Of a stretch of DNA of 64,000 bases, positions 1-6,742 are shown one piece after another; within the stretch, counting starts at the first letter, position 1, and every line of letters begins with the position of its first letter. The DNA is taken from positions 930,001-994,000 of the forward strand of contig CAWCTF010000004.1 of assembly GCA_963798435.1 (NCBI GenBank). Reading direction: 5' to 3'. Origin of the DNA: JALHST01 sp963798435 (GTDB lineage: Bacteria; Bacteroidota; Bacteroidia; Flavobacteriales; Flavobacteriaceae). Below the pieces are notes generated by a model, which was given only the letters and a program-made list of their open reading frames with translations, had not been told where the DNA came from and did not search any database. The position numbers and the translations under genes were made by a program.

Positions 1-47
1 AGATAAAAAGTGGCATAGATGAACGCACATACCTTATTAAAACCTGA
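1..47 (+). CDS. 3' end of an upstream gene (partial)
   Basis: An open frame enters from the left edge (codons from base 3) and stops with TGA at 45-47, three bases before the permease start. Only about 14 residues are visible, so the product cannot be identified. The position immediately upstream of an ABC permease/ATPase pair is where HlyD/MacA-type periplasmic adaptors usually sit, so that is a guess from context only. Confidence 0.35.
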   Translation, partial: IKSGIDERTYLIKT

Positions 48-50
48 GGA

Positions 51-1313
51 ATGACGAATTGGAAAGTAATTCTGAACATTGCCAGGACCCATCTTTTAAC
101 CAAAATGAAATCTACGGTAACTGCCGCTTTGGGAGTAACATTCGGTATCGGGGCATATATTACGTTGGTCAGCTTTATGACGGGATTGAATGCCATGCTC
201 GATGATCTGGTATTGAATCAAACACCTCATGTGCATATATACAATGAAATAGAACCTTCTAAAACACAGCCTATAGGCTTGTATTCAGAATTTAAGGATG
301 CCGTGAACATTGTACATTCTGTAAAACCAAAACAAAGCCAAAAAAAAATTCATAATGCGGTCCCTATATTAGAGTATTTAAAGGGTGAGAGCAATGTAAA
401 GGGGGCCACGCCGCAATTACGTGCTCAAATCTTTTACATATCGGGGTCGATAGAACTAGGAGGTAATCTTATTGGTGTTGACATTCTAGAGGAGGCGAAG
501 CTCTCGAATATTCAAGACAACATCGTCGACGGAACCCCACAGGCACTAAAGAATAACGACAACGGAATTCTTTTAGGAGCTGGCTTGGCAAAAAAAATGT
601 CTTTATCAGTCGGTGATCGGGTTCAAATCAGTACCGTGGGCGGTGCCATATTCCCGTTAAAGATCGTAGGGATTTATCAAAGCGGCATTGCCGATATCGA
701 TAATGTTCAAAGTTATGCAAACCTTACGACCGTGCAACGAATATTGGGAGAGCCTGAAAATTATATAACCGATGTAAATGTCAAGCTCTATAATATTGGT
801 GAGGCCGTATCAATGGCAAAACGAATCGAACAACAATTCGATGTGAAAGCCATTGATATCAATCAGGCCAACGCACAGTTTGAAACAGGTTCGAACATTA
901 GAAACCTAATAACGTATGCCGTTTCGATAACCCTTTTGATCGTGGCCGGTTTCGGTATCTACAATATCCTGAATATGCTTATTTATGAAAAAATGAAGGA
1001 TATAGCGATTTTAAAAGCAATCGGTTTTTCGGGCCGCGATGTGCAATACATCTTTATGAGCCAAGCATTGATTATCGGTATTGTTGGAGGCCTCTTAGGG
1101 CTGCTCATCGGATTTGGTCTTTCGGTAATCATCAGTCGGGCACCATTTGAAACTGCCGCATTGCCGACAATTACTACCTACCCCGTGAATTTTAAGGTGA
1201 GTTATTATATCATTGGAATCACTTTTGCCCTCATTTCTACTTTTATTGCAGGATATATGCCTTCCAACAAAGCGAAAAGGATAGATCCGGTACGTATCAT
1301 AAGGGGTACCTAA
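51..1313 (+). CDS. ABC transporter permease, FtsX/MacB (LolC/E-like) family
   Basis: The 420-residue inner-membrane protein has the MacB/FtsX layout: a first membrane helix near residues 20-45, a large extracytoplasmic MacB-PCD-like domain (about 50-270), and three C-terminal helices (about 285-310, 340-365, 385-405). The cytoplasmic coupling segment reads EKMKDIAILKAIGFSGRDV, which is typical of FtsX domains. Such permeases pair with a LolD/MacB-type ATPase to move lipoproteins, peptides or drugs mechanically across the envelope. The cognate ATPase follows 99 bp downstream. The start at 51 lies 3 bp after the stop of the preceding frame, suggesting an operon. The substrate cannot be predicted. 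Confidence 0.88.
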   Translation: MTNWKVILNIARTHLLTKMKSTVTAALGVTFGIGAYITLVSFMTGLNAMLDDLVLNQTPHVHIYNEIEPSKTQPIGLYSEFKDAVNIVHSVKPKQSQKKIHNAVPILEYLKGESNVKGATPQLRAQIFYISGSIELGGNLIGVDILEEAKLSNIQDNIVDGTPQALKNNDNGILLGAGLAKKMSLSVGDRVQISTVGGAIFPLKIVGIYQSGIADIDNVQSYANLTTVQRILGEPENYITDVNVKLYNIGEAVSMAKRIEQQFDVKAIDINQANAQFETGSNIRNLITYAVSITLLIVAGFGIYNILNMLIYEKMKDIAILKAIGFSGRDVQYIFMSQALIIGIVGGLLGLLIGFGLSVIISRAPFETAALPTITTYPVNFKVSYYIIGITFALISTFIAGYMPSNKAKRIDPVRIIRGT

Positions 1314-1340
1314 TAGGATAGTATATATAACAATACCTCA

Positions 1341-1388
1341 AAAAGGAGGTGACTGGAACGTATGAAATTGCTAAAGGGATTTAAATAG
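1341..1388 (+). promoter_or_regulatory. Strong Shine-Dalgarno and 8-codon mini-ORF in the permease-ATPase gap
   Basis: The sequence AAAAGGAGGTGA (1342-1353) is a near-perfect anti-16S match, followed 8 bp later by ATG at 1362 and eight codons ending TAG at 1386-1388 (MKLLKGFK). Flavobacteria rarely rely on strong Shine-Dalgarno sites, so this stands out. It may be a leader peptide, a ribosome-loading site for the ATPase at 1413, or chance. Confidence 0.25.
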
Positions 1389-1412
1389 GACGATTCGAAA
1401 ATAAAATAATAC

Positions 1413-2087
1413 ATGGGTTTAGTTCTCGAAACCAGGAATATCAACAAGCATTTTAAAAAACCTACTGATTTTCATGTCCTGAAAGATATTTCCTTTGGGG
1501 TAAAGGAAGGGGAATTTGCGTCTATCATGGGGAAATCGGGATCGGGTAAATCAACCTTGTTGTATATTCTTTCGACCATGGATACCGAGTATTCCGGGGA
1601 ACTCTTTTTGAATAATGAGCTGATAACAGGGAAACCTCACGAAGCATTATCCCGTATACGTAACAAATCGATTGGCTTTGTATTTCAATTTCATTACCTA
1701 CTCTCTGAATTCAGCGTCCTCGAAAATGTGATGTTACCAGCTAGGAAACTAGCTGAAAAATCAGATGAACAAATTAGGCAAGACGCCTTGAATAAGCTTG
1801 AAATGCTCGACATTCTAAAGCTTGCCGACAAAAGGGCATCGCGTATCTCAGGTGGAGAAAAACAACGTGTAGCCATTGCCCGCGCCTTGATAAACAATCC
1901 GACCATTCTTATGGGCGACGAGCCAACAGGCAATTTGGATAGCCATAATTCTGAAAACGTGTTCGGTATCTTTAAGCGCTTGAAGGAGCAAGAAGGACTT
2001 TCCTTGTTGATCGTCACCCATGATGAGGATTTCGCCAATCGCACCGATCGTATTATTCAAATGGAAGATGGTCGTATCCTCCCATAA
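1413..2087 (+). CDS. ABC transporter ATP-binding protein, LolD/MacB type
   Basis: This 224-residue nucleotide-binding domain carries every ABC hallmark: Walker A GKSGSGKST (about residues 40-48), a Q-loop in FVFQFHYLL, the signature ISGGEKQRVAIARAL (about 145), Walker B ILMGDEPTGNLD, and the switch histidine in IVTHDEDFA. The FHYLLSEFSVLENV segment is typical of the LolD/MacB subgroup. It should power the FtsX-like permease encoded just upstream. Its length is normal for the family and the reading frame is clean. Confidence 0.93.
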   Translation: MGLVLETRNINKHFKKPTDFHVLKDISFGVKEGEFASIMGKSGSGKSTLLYILSTMDTEYSGELFLNNELITGKPHEALSRIRNKSIGFVFQFHYLLSEFSVLENVMLPARKLAEKSDEQIRQDALNKLEMLDILKLADKRASRISGGEKQRVAIARALINNPTILMGDEPTGNLDSHNSENVFGIFKRLKEQEGLSLLIVTHDEDFANRTDRIIQMEDGRILP

Positions 2088-2204
2088 CCGAATTTTATCT
2101 TTGGCGAACTCGATGTGTTGAACTGTGCCCAGCTAGTAGTTCTTCTTGAAGCGTTAAAGCGAATTCCTATTCAGTGATAACCGATTCATATACTATGCCC
2201 TAAT

Positions 2205-2966
2205 TCAGGATTCCAACCATTTTTTGAAATCTGACGCCTTCGCCTTACTGACGATAATACGGTCTTCAAAATTTGGCATGACGGTTACTAGTAACTTGCC
2301 TCCAAAATAGTGCTTAATGGTATGGATTGCATTTTTTCGAACGATGACTTGTCTATTGACCCTACAAAATAGAGTGGGATCTAATTCACTTTCTAAATCT
2401 TCTAATTTCTTGTCCAAGATATAGGTATTCCGATCGGAAGTAGTAGCTTTCACAATACCCGTATCAATATGAAAATAGGCGATTTGATCTGTTCTTATGG
2501 GAATTATTTCATCCCTGTGATGTACCAAAAAGGTAGATTTGTAGGATGTATTCTGCTTCTTGATCAGATTTAACAGCCCTGAAACTTGATCTTTGACCAA
2601 TCCGCTGGTCTGAAATTGTACCTTAAATTGCTCCAAGCTCGCAATGAGTTCATCTTCATCAATCGGTTTTAAAAGATAGTCAATGCTGTTCACCTTAAAG
2701 GCCTTCAAGGCATACTGATCATACGCTGTAGTGAAAATTACGGGCACGGTGATTTTGACCTGCTCAAAGATTTCAAAGGAAAGTCCGTCTGCCAAATGGA
2801 TATCTAAAAATACCAGGTCAACGTCATGATATCTTTCGAAGAAATCAACAGATGATTTTACAGAATCTAGCACGGAAACAATCTCAATGGTAGCGTCGAT
2901 ACCTTTAAGTAGATAGGCAAGATTATCACTTGCGGCAATTTCATCTTCTATGATTAATACCTTCAT
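2205..2966 (-). CDS. LytTR-family response regulator
   Basis: The 253-residue protein has an N-terminal receiver domain (about 1-120) with the acidic pocket E7/D8, the phospho-acceptor D55 in VFLDIH, and the conserved lysine in DYLLKP. The C-terminal LytTR DNA-binding domain covers about 145-250 and includes FLVHHRDEIIPI and FCRVNRQVIVRKNAI. Its start overlaps the stop of the upstream kinase gene by 4 bp, so the two are translationally coupled. LytTR domains bind pairs of roughly 9-10 bp direct repeats spaced by two helical turns. Just such repeats lie upstream of the next gene in the same orientation (4736-4787), making that gene a likely target. Confidence 0.93.
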   Translation of the reverse strand: MKVLIIEDEIAASDNLAYLLKGIDATIEIVSVLDSVKSSVDFFERYHDVDLVFLDIHLADGLSFEIFEQVKITVPVIFTTAYDQYALKAFKVNSIDYLLKPIDEDELIASLEQFKVQFQTSGLVKDQVSGLLNLIKKQNTSYKSTFLVHHRDEIIPIRTDQIAYFHIDTGIVKATTSDRNTYILDKKLEDLESELDPTLFCRVNRQVIVRKNAIHTIKHYFGGKLLVTVMPNFEDRIIVSKAKASDFKKWLES

Positions 2967-4003
2967 GCCGTTTTAAATAGGGGTAATTTTACATAAAAGG
3001 TATTTTTTTCGGTCGAAATTTCCAATTTTCGTTTACCCAATAAATAAAAACGTTTGTCCAGATTTGCAAGGCCATTGCCGGTACCATCAGCGAGTATTGT
3101 TCTGGGCCTAATTTCATTTTCTACACAAATGGCATCTTCTTGTGAATATATCTTGACCTTTAATGGATTGGTTTCTGAAATCTCATTGTGTTTTACGGCA
3201 TTCTCCACTAACAATTGCAGGGCTAGTGGAGGTAACTCCCTTGTTAAATAGGTGTCATCAATTGAGATGGTTATTTCAATTCGATCGCGATACCTTGTTT
3301 TTATCAAATAGATATAACTCTTCAAAAACTTAAGTTCCTCTCTGACCGTGACAAGGTTTCTGTCACCGCTTTGAAGGATATAGCGATACATAAAGGAAAG
3401 CTTTGTAACAAATGATGTGGCCTCCTTATTGTCGCGGATGAGGTAGTTCAAAGAATTTAAGGAGTTGAACAAAAAATGGGGATCGATCTGGTTCTTCAGG
3501 GCAGCCAATTCATTCTGAAGATTCTGTTGCTTTAGGTATTCGTTTTCAAGAACACTTTCTCGTTGAATAACCTGCAACTTTAAGATTCGGGCAATAAAAA
3601 ACAGAACGATCCAAATAATGACATATTTAAAAAATAAAAATCCCCTTTCCTCAAAAGGGATTCCTTTTCCTGCCAAGTTAGGATATAGAAGTTCAAGCAG
3701 TTTTAGCGTGGCGGCTAGTGTGGCAAAACCAACAAGGATCATGACTGCAATTCGAAGGGCTGCAGTCTTCAAAAAAAGATAGGACCAATTGGCGTTTATT
3801 TGTAAAATCAACCATGAAAATAGAAAGAAGAATATAAGCTGTAGCACAAAATCGGAAATCCATACTTCCGAAAAATCCATTTTACCCGTAGCGATCATTT
3901 TATAGATAAAAAGCGTTTTGGGCAAGGATACCAAAATCGAAATAAGAAGGGAAATTTTTATGATTTCCGATTGCCTTACTTTCTTAAGTGCCATTATATC
4001 CAT
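2963..4003 (-). CDS. LytS-like sensor histidine kinase (His_kinase family)
   Basis: The 346-residue kinase has four predicted membrane helices in its first half (about 18-35, 48-68, 80-100, 122-142), a short coiled coil (about 145-175), and then the His_kinase box with the phospho-acceptor histidine in NQIDPHFLFNSLNSLN. The C-terminal ATPase shows LLVENAVKHN and GTGNGLANLDKR. There is no recognisable extracellular sensor domain, so the signal is probably sensed in or near the membrane. It forms an operon with the LytTR regulator (4-bp overlap). A start at the ATG three codons downstream is equally possible. Confidence 0.92.
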   Translation of the reverse strand: MDIMALKKVRQSEIIKISLLISILVSLPKTLFIYKMIATGKMDFSEVWISDFVLQLIFFFLFSWLILQINANWSYLFLKTAALRIAVMILVGFATLAATLKLLELLYPNLAGKGIPFEERGFLFFKYVIIWIVLFFIARILKLQVIQRESVLENEYLKQQNLQNELAALKNQIDPHFLFNSLNSLNYLIRDNKEATSFVTKLSFMYRYILQSGDRNLVTVREELKFLKSYIYLIKTRYRDRIEITISIDDTYLTRELPPLALQLLVENAVKHNEISETNPLKVKIYSQEDAICVENEIRPRTILADGTGNGLANLDKRFYLLGKRKLEISTEKNTFYVKLPLFKTA

Positions 4004-4080
4004 TCTTCTAGTAGTTAAATATACTTTAATAATTAGTTAGGTACCACATGGTCGTCGTAATTTGGACTGGGAAGGCGCAG

Positions 4081-4117
4081 AAAACGAAAGGCCTTTAGTT
4101 CAAACCAAAGGCCTTTC
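4081..4117 (-). terminator. Rho-independent terminator after the three-repeat protein
   Basis: On the minus strand a perfect 11-bp stem (GAAAGGCCTTT with AAAGGCCTTTC, 4086-4117) with a 10-nt loop is followed by GTTTTC. It sits 24 bp past the stop of the gene ending at 4141, isolating that gene from the downstream kinase operon. Confidence 0.8.
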
Positions 4118-4140
4118 AATTTTATAACAACATCAACGCC

Positions 4141-4665
4141 TTATTTGGCATAGGGGTCAAAACCTTTTGGTAGATATTTTTGCGTATCGAATCCTAAGTC
4201 GATTTCAGTCTCTACTTCAATAATACGAAGGTCATTTACATCAAGGTCATCAGCTGCAACTTCGTTGGTGGTGGTTCGCATACCTTTGTAGGCATTGAAA
4301 CCCAAGGGAAGGTATTTTGAGGTGTCAAAGCCTAGGTCTATCTCCTCTTCCACCGTTACAAGATCTATATCGTCAAGCGCCAATTGCATGCCTTCATAGG
4401 CATTAAAATCGTCTGGCAAATAATATGCCGTATCAAATCCTAGATTTATTTCTTCTTCCAATCCCACTAGAACGATGTCATCAACTTCAAGCACCTTTGG
4501 TTCCTCTTGTGTTGTCACTTTTTGTAAAAATGGTTGTTGCAATTCGTTTATTGCATTTAGTTTTTCGTGATGGCCCTTTGATTTTTCACAGGCATCCCGA
4601 CCCACAAAAGAGACCAATACGAGAGCTCCAATTCCAATTCCAATTACTTTGCTTATTTTTTTCAT
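4141..4665 (-). CDS. Secreted protein with three tandem EIDLGFDTxKYLPxGF repeats, unknown function
   Basis: The 174-residue protein begins with a hydrophobic export signal (residues 1-22, then VGRDAC) and a charged linker. Three related repeats follow at about 61-93, 97-129 and 143-174, each carrying E-I-[DN]-L-G-F-D-T-x-x-Y-L-P-x-x-F-[ND]-[AP]-Y. The last repeat forms the C-terminus. I do not recognise a named domain. The repeats are highly acidic and could bind metal or the cell surface, but that is speculation. The gene has its own terminator and a promoter with LytTR-style direct repeats, and it sits beside a LytS/LytTR pair. It is therefore probably the output gene of that system. Confidence 0.75.
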   Translation of the reverse strand: MKKISKVIGIGIGALVLVSFVGRDACEKSKGHHEKLNAINELQQPFLQKVTTQEEPKVLEVDDIVLVGLEEEINLGFDTAYYLPDDFNAYEGMQLALDDIDLVTVEEEIDLGFDTSKYLPLGFNAYKGMRTTTNEVAADDLDVNDLRIIEVETEIDLGFDTQKYLPKGFDPYAK

Positions 4666-4695
4666 GATTTTTAGTTTTTAGATTTATTACTAGTA

Positions 4696-4703
4696 CAAAT
4701 GTA
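4696..4703 (-). promoter_or_regulatory. Bacteroidota -7 promoter element (TACATTTG)
   Basis: Read on the minus strand, TACATTTG matches the Bacteroidota TAnnTTTG -7 consensus exactly, 30 bp upstream of the ATG at 4665. No clear -33 TTTG is visible; instead the direct repeats at 4736-4787 end about 33 bp upstream, as expected for an activator-dependent promoter. Confidence 0.55.
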
Positions 4704-4735
4704 GGGGCGATCAGAGGGTAAAATGCGCTGTTTTT

Positions 4736-4787
4736 AAGTGAAACGCCCAAATGCGCAAGTGAAACGGCGAATGGGGCAAGTGAGTTT
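4736..4787 (-). promoter_or_regulatory. Three 21-bp-phased direct repeats, candidate LytTR operator
   Basis: On the minus strand the 10-mer CGTTTCACTT occurs twice exactly (4757-4766 and 4736-4745) with a 21-bp period. A weaker third copy, AAACTCACTT, lies at 4778-4787 in the same phase. Two-turn spacing of short direct repeats is the known LytTR (AgrA/AlgR-type) binding architecture. The innermost copy lies about 33 bp from the -7 element, a class-II activator position. Confidence 0.6.
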
Positions 4788-5085
4788 TTCGGAAAGGGGT
4801 CTTCACCCGGCAATTATACTCGAAATATGAATCGGCCTACCAAGCAACGACAATGAATTAAATTGCTAAGAAAACATGGTTGTTATACTTGGGAGGTACC
4901 CAGCTTTCGAAGTTCCCGACATACTTAAGAGCCATTTGGCATCGGGGGAATACGACCTTGGTGCTTTATTAAGTTGATTTGGCGAGGTGCGTGTAAACAT
5001 GCTGTTTAGCGCATGCGATGAATCGTCATCAAAGGGTAGTGCAGCTACAAGGAATCGACCGTGCTACTTTGTTTTCCATTAGGCA
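4788..5085. other. Non-coding stretch between two minus-strand genes
   Basis: No credible gene was found here on either strand. The part nearest 4788 is the distal promoter region of the three-repeat protein. The rest shows no clear repeat, RNA or promoter motif. Confidence 0.5.
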
Positions 5086-5129
5086 CAAAAAACCCATTGA
5101 TGCCATTTAAAAAAAGGTCTCAATGGGTT
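5086..5129 (-). terminator. Rho-independent terminator of the YceI gene
   Basis: On the minus strand a perfect 10-bp stem (AACCCATTGA with TCAATGGGTT) closes a 19-nt loop and runs into TTTTTTG. It starts about 22 bp after the YceI stop. Confidence 0.75.
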
Positions 5130-5151
5130 AAAAATTGTAAAAATCAAATCG

Positions 5152-5712
5152 TTATTGCTGGGCCATTTCCAGATTGATGGTAATTTCAACTTCATTACCA
5201 ACTGGCGCCAAATCACCTCCAACTTCAAAATCCTTTCGCAATACAGTTCCAGACATTTTTAACCCGGCCTTCAATTTCTGGCTACGTTGATCGGTGATAA
5301 TGCCATTTAGTTTCCCTTCCAAGGTTACCGGTTTGGTAACCCCGTGCAATGTCAAGTCGCCGGTCATCTTAAAAGTTTTTTCCCCGGTTTTTTCGAAGGA
5401 TGTCGACTTAAACACCATGGTAGGAAATTTGGCAACGTCGAAAAACCGATCACTGCGTAAATCGTCGTCCCTTCTAGAATTTGCGGTATTGATACTTGTA
5501 ACAGGGATACTTACCATGAAAGTAGGGTTCTCAAAGGTATCTGTAGCGGTTGCTTCTATATCGAATTCGGAGAAGTTGCCGGTAACTTCGGAAATTAATA
5601 AATGTGAAATCGCGAAATTGATTCCTGAATGGGCCTTATCGGCCTTCCAGGTACTTTGTGCAGATAAGGTCGTCCCTACCAAAAGAATACATGCAATAAT
5701 TGACTTTTTCAT
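5152..5712 (-). CDS. YceI-family periplasmic protein
   Basis: The 186-residue protein has a signal peptide (MKKSIIACILLVGTTLSAQS) followed by a complete YceI lipocalin-like beta-barrel: WKADKAHSGINFAISHLL at the start, the SRRDDDLRSDRFFDVAKFP block in the middle, and LTLHGVTKPVTLEGKL near the end. YceI proteins bind polyisoprenoid or amphiphilic ligands in the periplasm; the ligand here is unknown. Length and motifs are typical. The gene is followed by its own terminator. An upstream unrecognised frame and a haem-binding-domain gene lie in the same direction and may be co-transcribed. Confidence 0.92.
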   Translation of the reverse strand: MKKSIIACILLVGTTLSAQSTWKADKAHSGINFAISHLLISEVTGNFSEFDIEATATDTFENPTFMVSIPVTSINTANSRRDDDLRSDRFFDVAKFPTMVFKSTSFEKTGEKTFKMTGDLTLHGVTKPVTLEGKLNGIITDQRSQKLKAGLKMSGTVLRKDFEVGGDLAPVGNEVEITINLEMAQQ

Positions 5713-5747
5713 AATGATCTACTTTAAATTATTAAAATTTATTGGGT

Positions 5748-6035
5748 CTAAATACTAAAAACAAATGTTGGCAGAAATCCATTCTTCATAATCAAGAGGG
5801 TCGAATGAATGCCTAAATCAATCCCATTTTGGTTGCCAGGGCAATCCACACTAAAAAAGTTGGAAGTGATCTTATTGAGGAAGGCACCACTTGTTTCAAC
5901 AAGTGACGCGTTATGAGCAACGGAATTCGCATCCTTTAATTTTTCGCTAATATCCCGTAAATCGACAAGGCCTATAAAGGTTAAAACACCGTCGAATCGT
6001 ACGATACCCATTTTCAGAAACTCAGTTCGCTTCAT
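5748..6035 (-). CDS. Unrecognised 95-aa ORF, possibly a damaged gene
   Basis: This frame starts 12 bp after the stop of the haem-binding-domain gene and lies upstream of YceI in the same direction, so its position is gene-like. The first 25 residues (MKRTEFLKMGIVRFDGVLTF) resemble the first membrane helix of a small membrane protein. The remainder reads unconvincingly, and the +1 frame over about 5815-5931 gives a more membrane-like C-terminus (FLVWIALATKMGLI then stop). A frameshifted small membrane protein is therefore likely. I cannot assign a family. Confidence 0.35.
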   Translation of the reverse strand: MKRTEFLKMGIVRFDGVLTFIGLVDLRDISEKLKDANSVAHNASLVETSGAFLNKITSNFFSVDCPGNQNGIDLGIHSTLLIMKNGFLPTFVFSI

Positions 6036-6047
6036 GGCGCTCTATAT

Positions 6048-6560
6048 TTATTTGGCTGGTGGTGGTCCAGGTCTTTTAGGCATTACCAGGCTATCAGCAG
6101 GATATGTATTTTTTAGGTAGGTCATTTGGTCCTCTGCCCAAGCTATGAGTGTTTCTCTTTGTGCGTCGGTTAAATTGGCCTCTTTATGTAGTCCGAAATA
6201 CGTATATTCTGATAATGGCATTTCTTTTTTCTTCACCATATCGATTGTTTCCTCCAACTTATGGTTTTGGAACGCTACGGGCATTCTGGTAAATTCAGAA
6301 AAATTCAAATGTCGCTTCCCATCCTTTACATGGTCGTTTAGCCACCATGCTACGGGTTGGACATTTGAATACCAGGGGTATACGGTTTTATTTGAATGAC
6401 AGTCGTTGCACGACACTTTGAGAATATGATTCACATCATCAGGCACCGAATATTTGGTAGAAATATCATGGGTTAGAAGGTTCGATTCGTTTTTCTCAGG
6501 TCGAAAAAACTGCATAATAATGAGGATAATACCAAGGGCAATTAAGATTTTTTTTATCAT
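6048..6560 (-). CDS. Haem-binding domain protein (Haem_bd, cytochrome-like)
   Basis: The 170-residue protein has an N-terminal export signal or membrane anchor (MIKKILIALGIILIIMQFF) and the Haem_bd domain typical of Bacteroidota. The c-type haem site is CNDCH (about residues 51-55), followed by SNKTVYPWYSNVQPVAWWL and the conserved HVKDGKRHLNFSEF segment. Such proteins sit in the periplasm and are thought to bind haem c; their redox partner is generally unknown. The C-terminus is proline-rich (KRPGPPPAK). It heads a small minus-strand group with the frame at 5748 and YceI. Confidence 0.9.
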   Translation of the reverse strand: MIKKILIALGIILIIMQFFRPEKNESNLLTHDISTKYSVPDDVNHILKVSCNDCHSNKTVYPWYSNVQPVAWWLNDHVKDGKRHLNFSEFTRMPVAFQNHKLEETIDMVKKKEMPLSEYTYFGLHKEANLTDAQRETLIAWAEDQMTYLKNTYPADSLVMPKRPGPPPAK

Positions 6561-6742
6561 AATAGGCGCTAAATTAGTTGATTTACAATAGGAAGTACCA
6601 ATACCGCTGCATCAGGGTGCCAATAATTCCCATTCTTATGACTTATGTTTCACTAAAAGGTTTAATGGTTTTAAAATTAATCTAAAATAGTATAAGATAG
6701 GTATTAGAATATAGTATAATGAATTGTGAGATCCAATATGCG

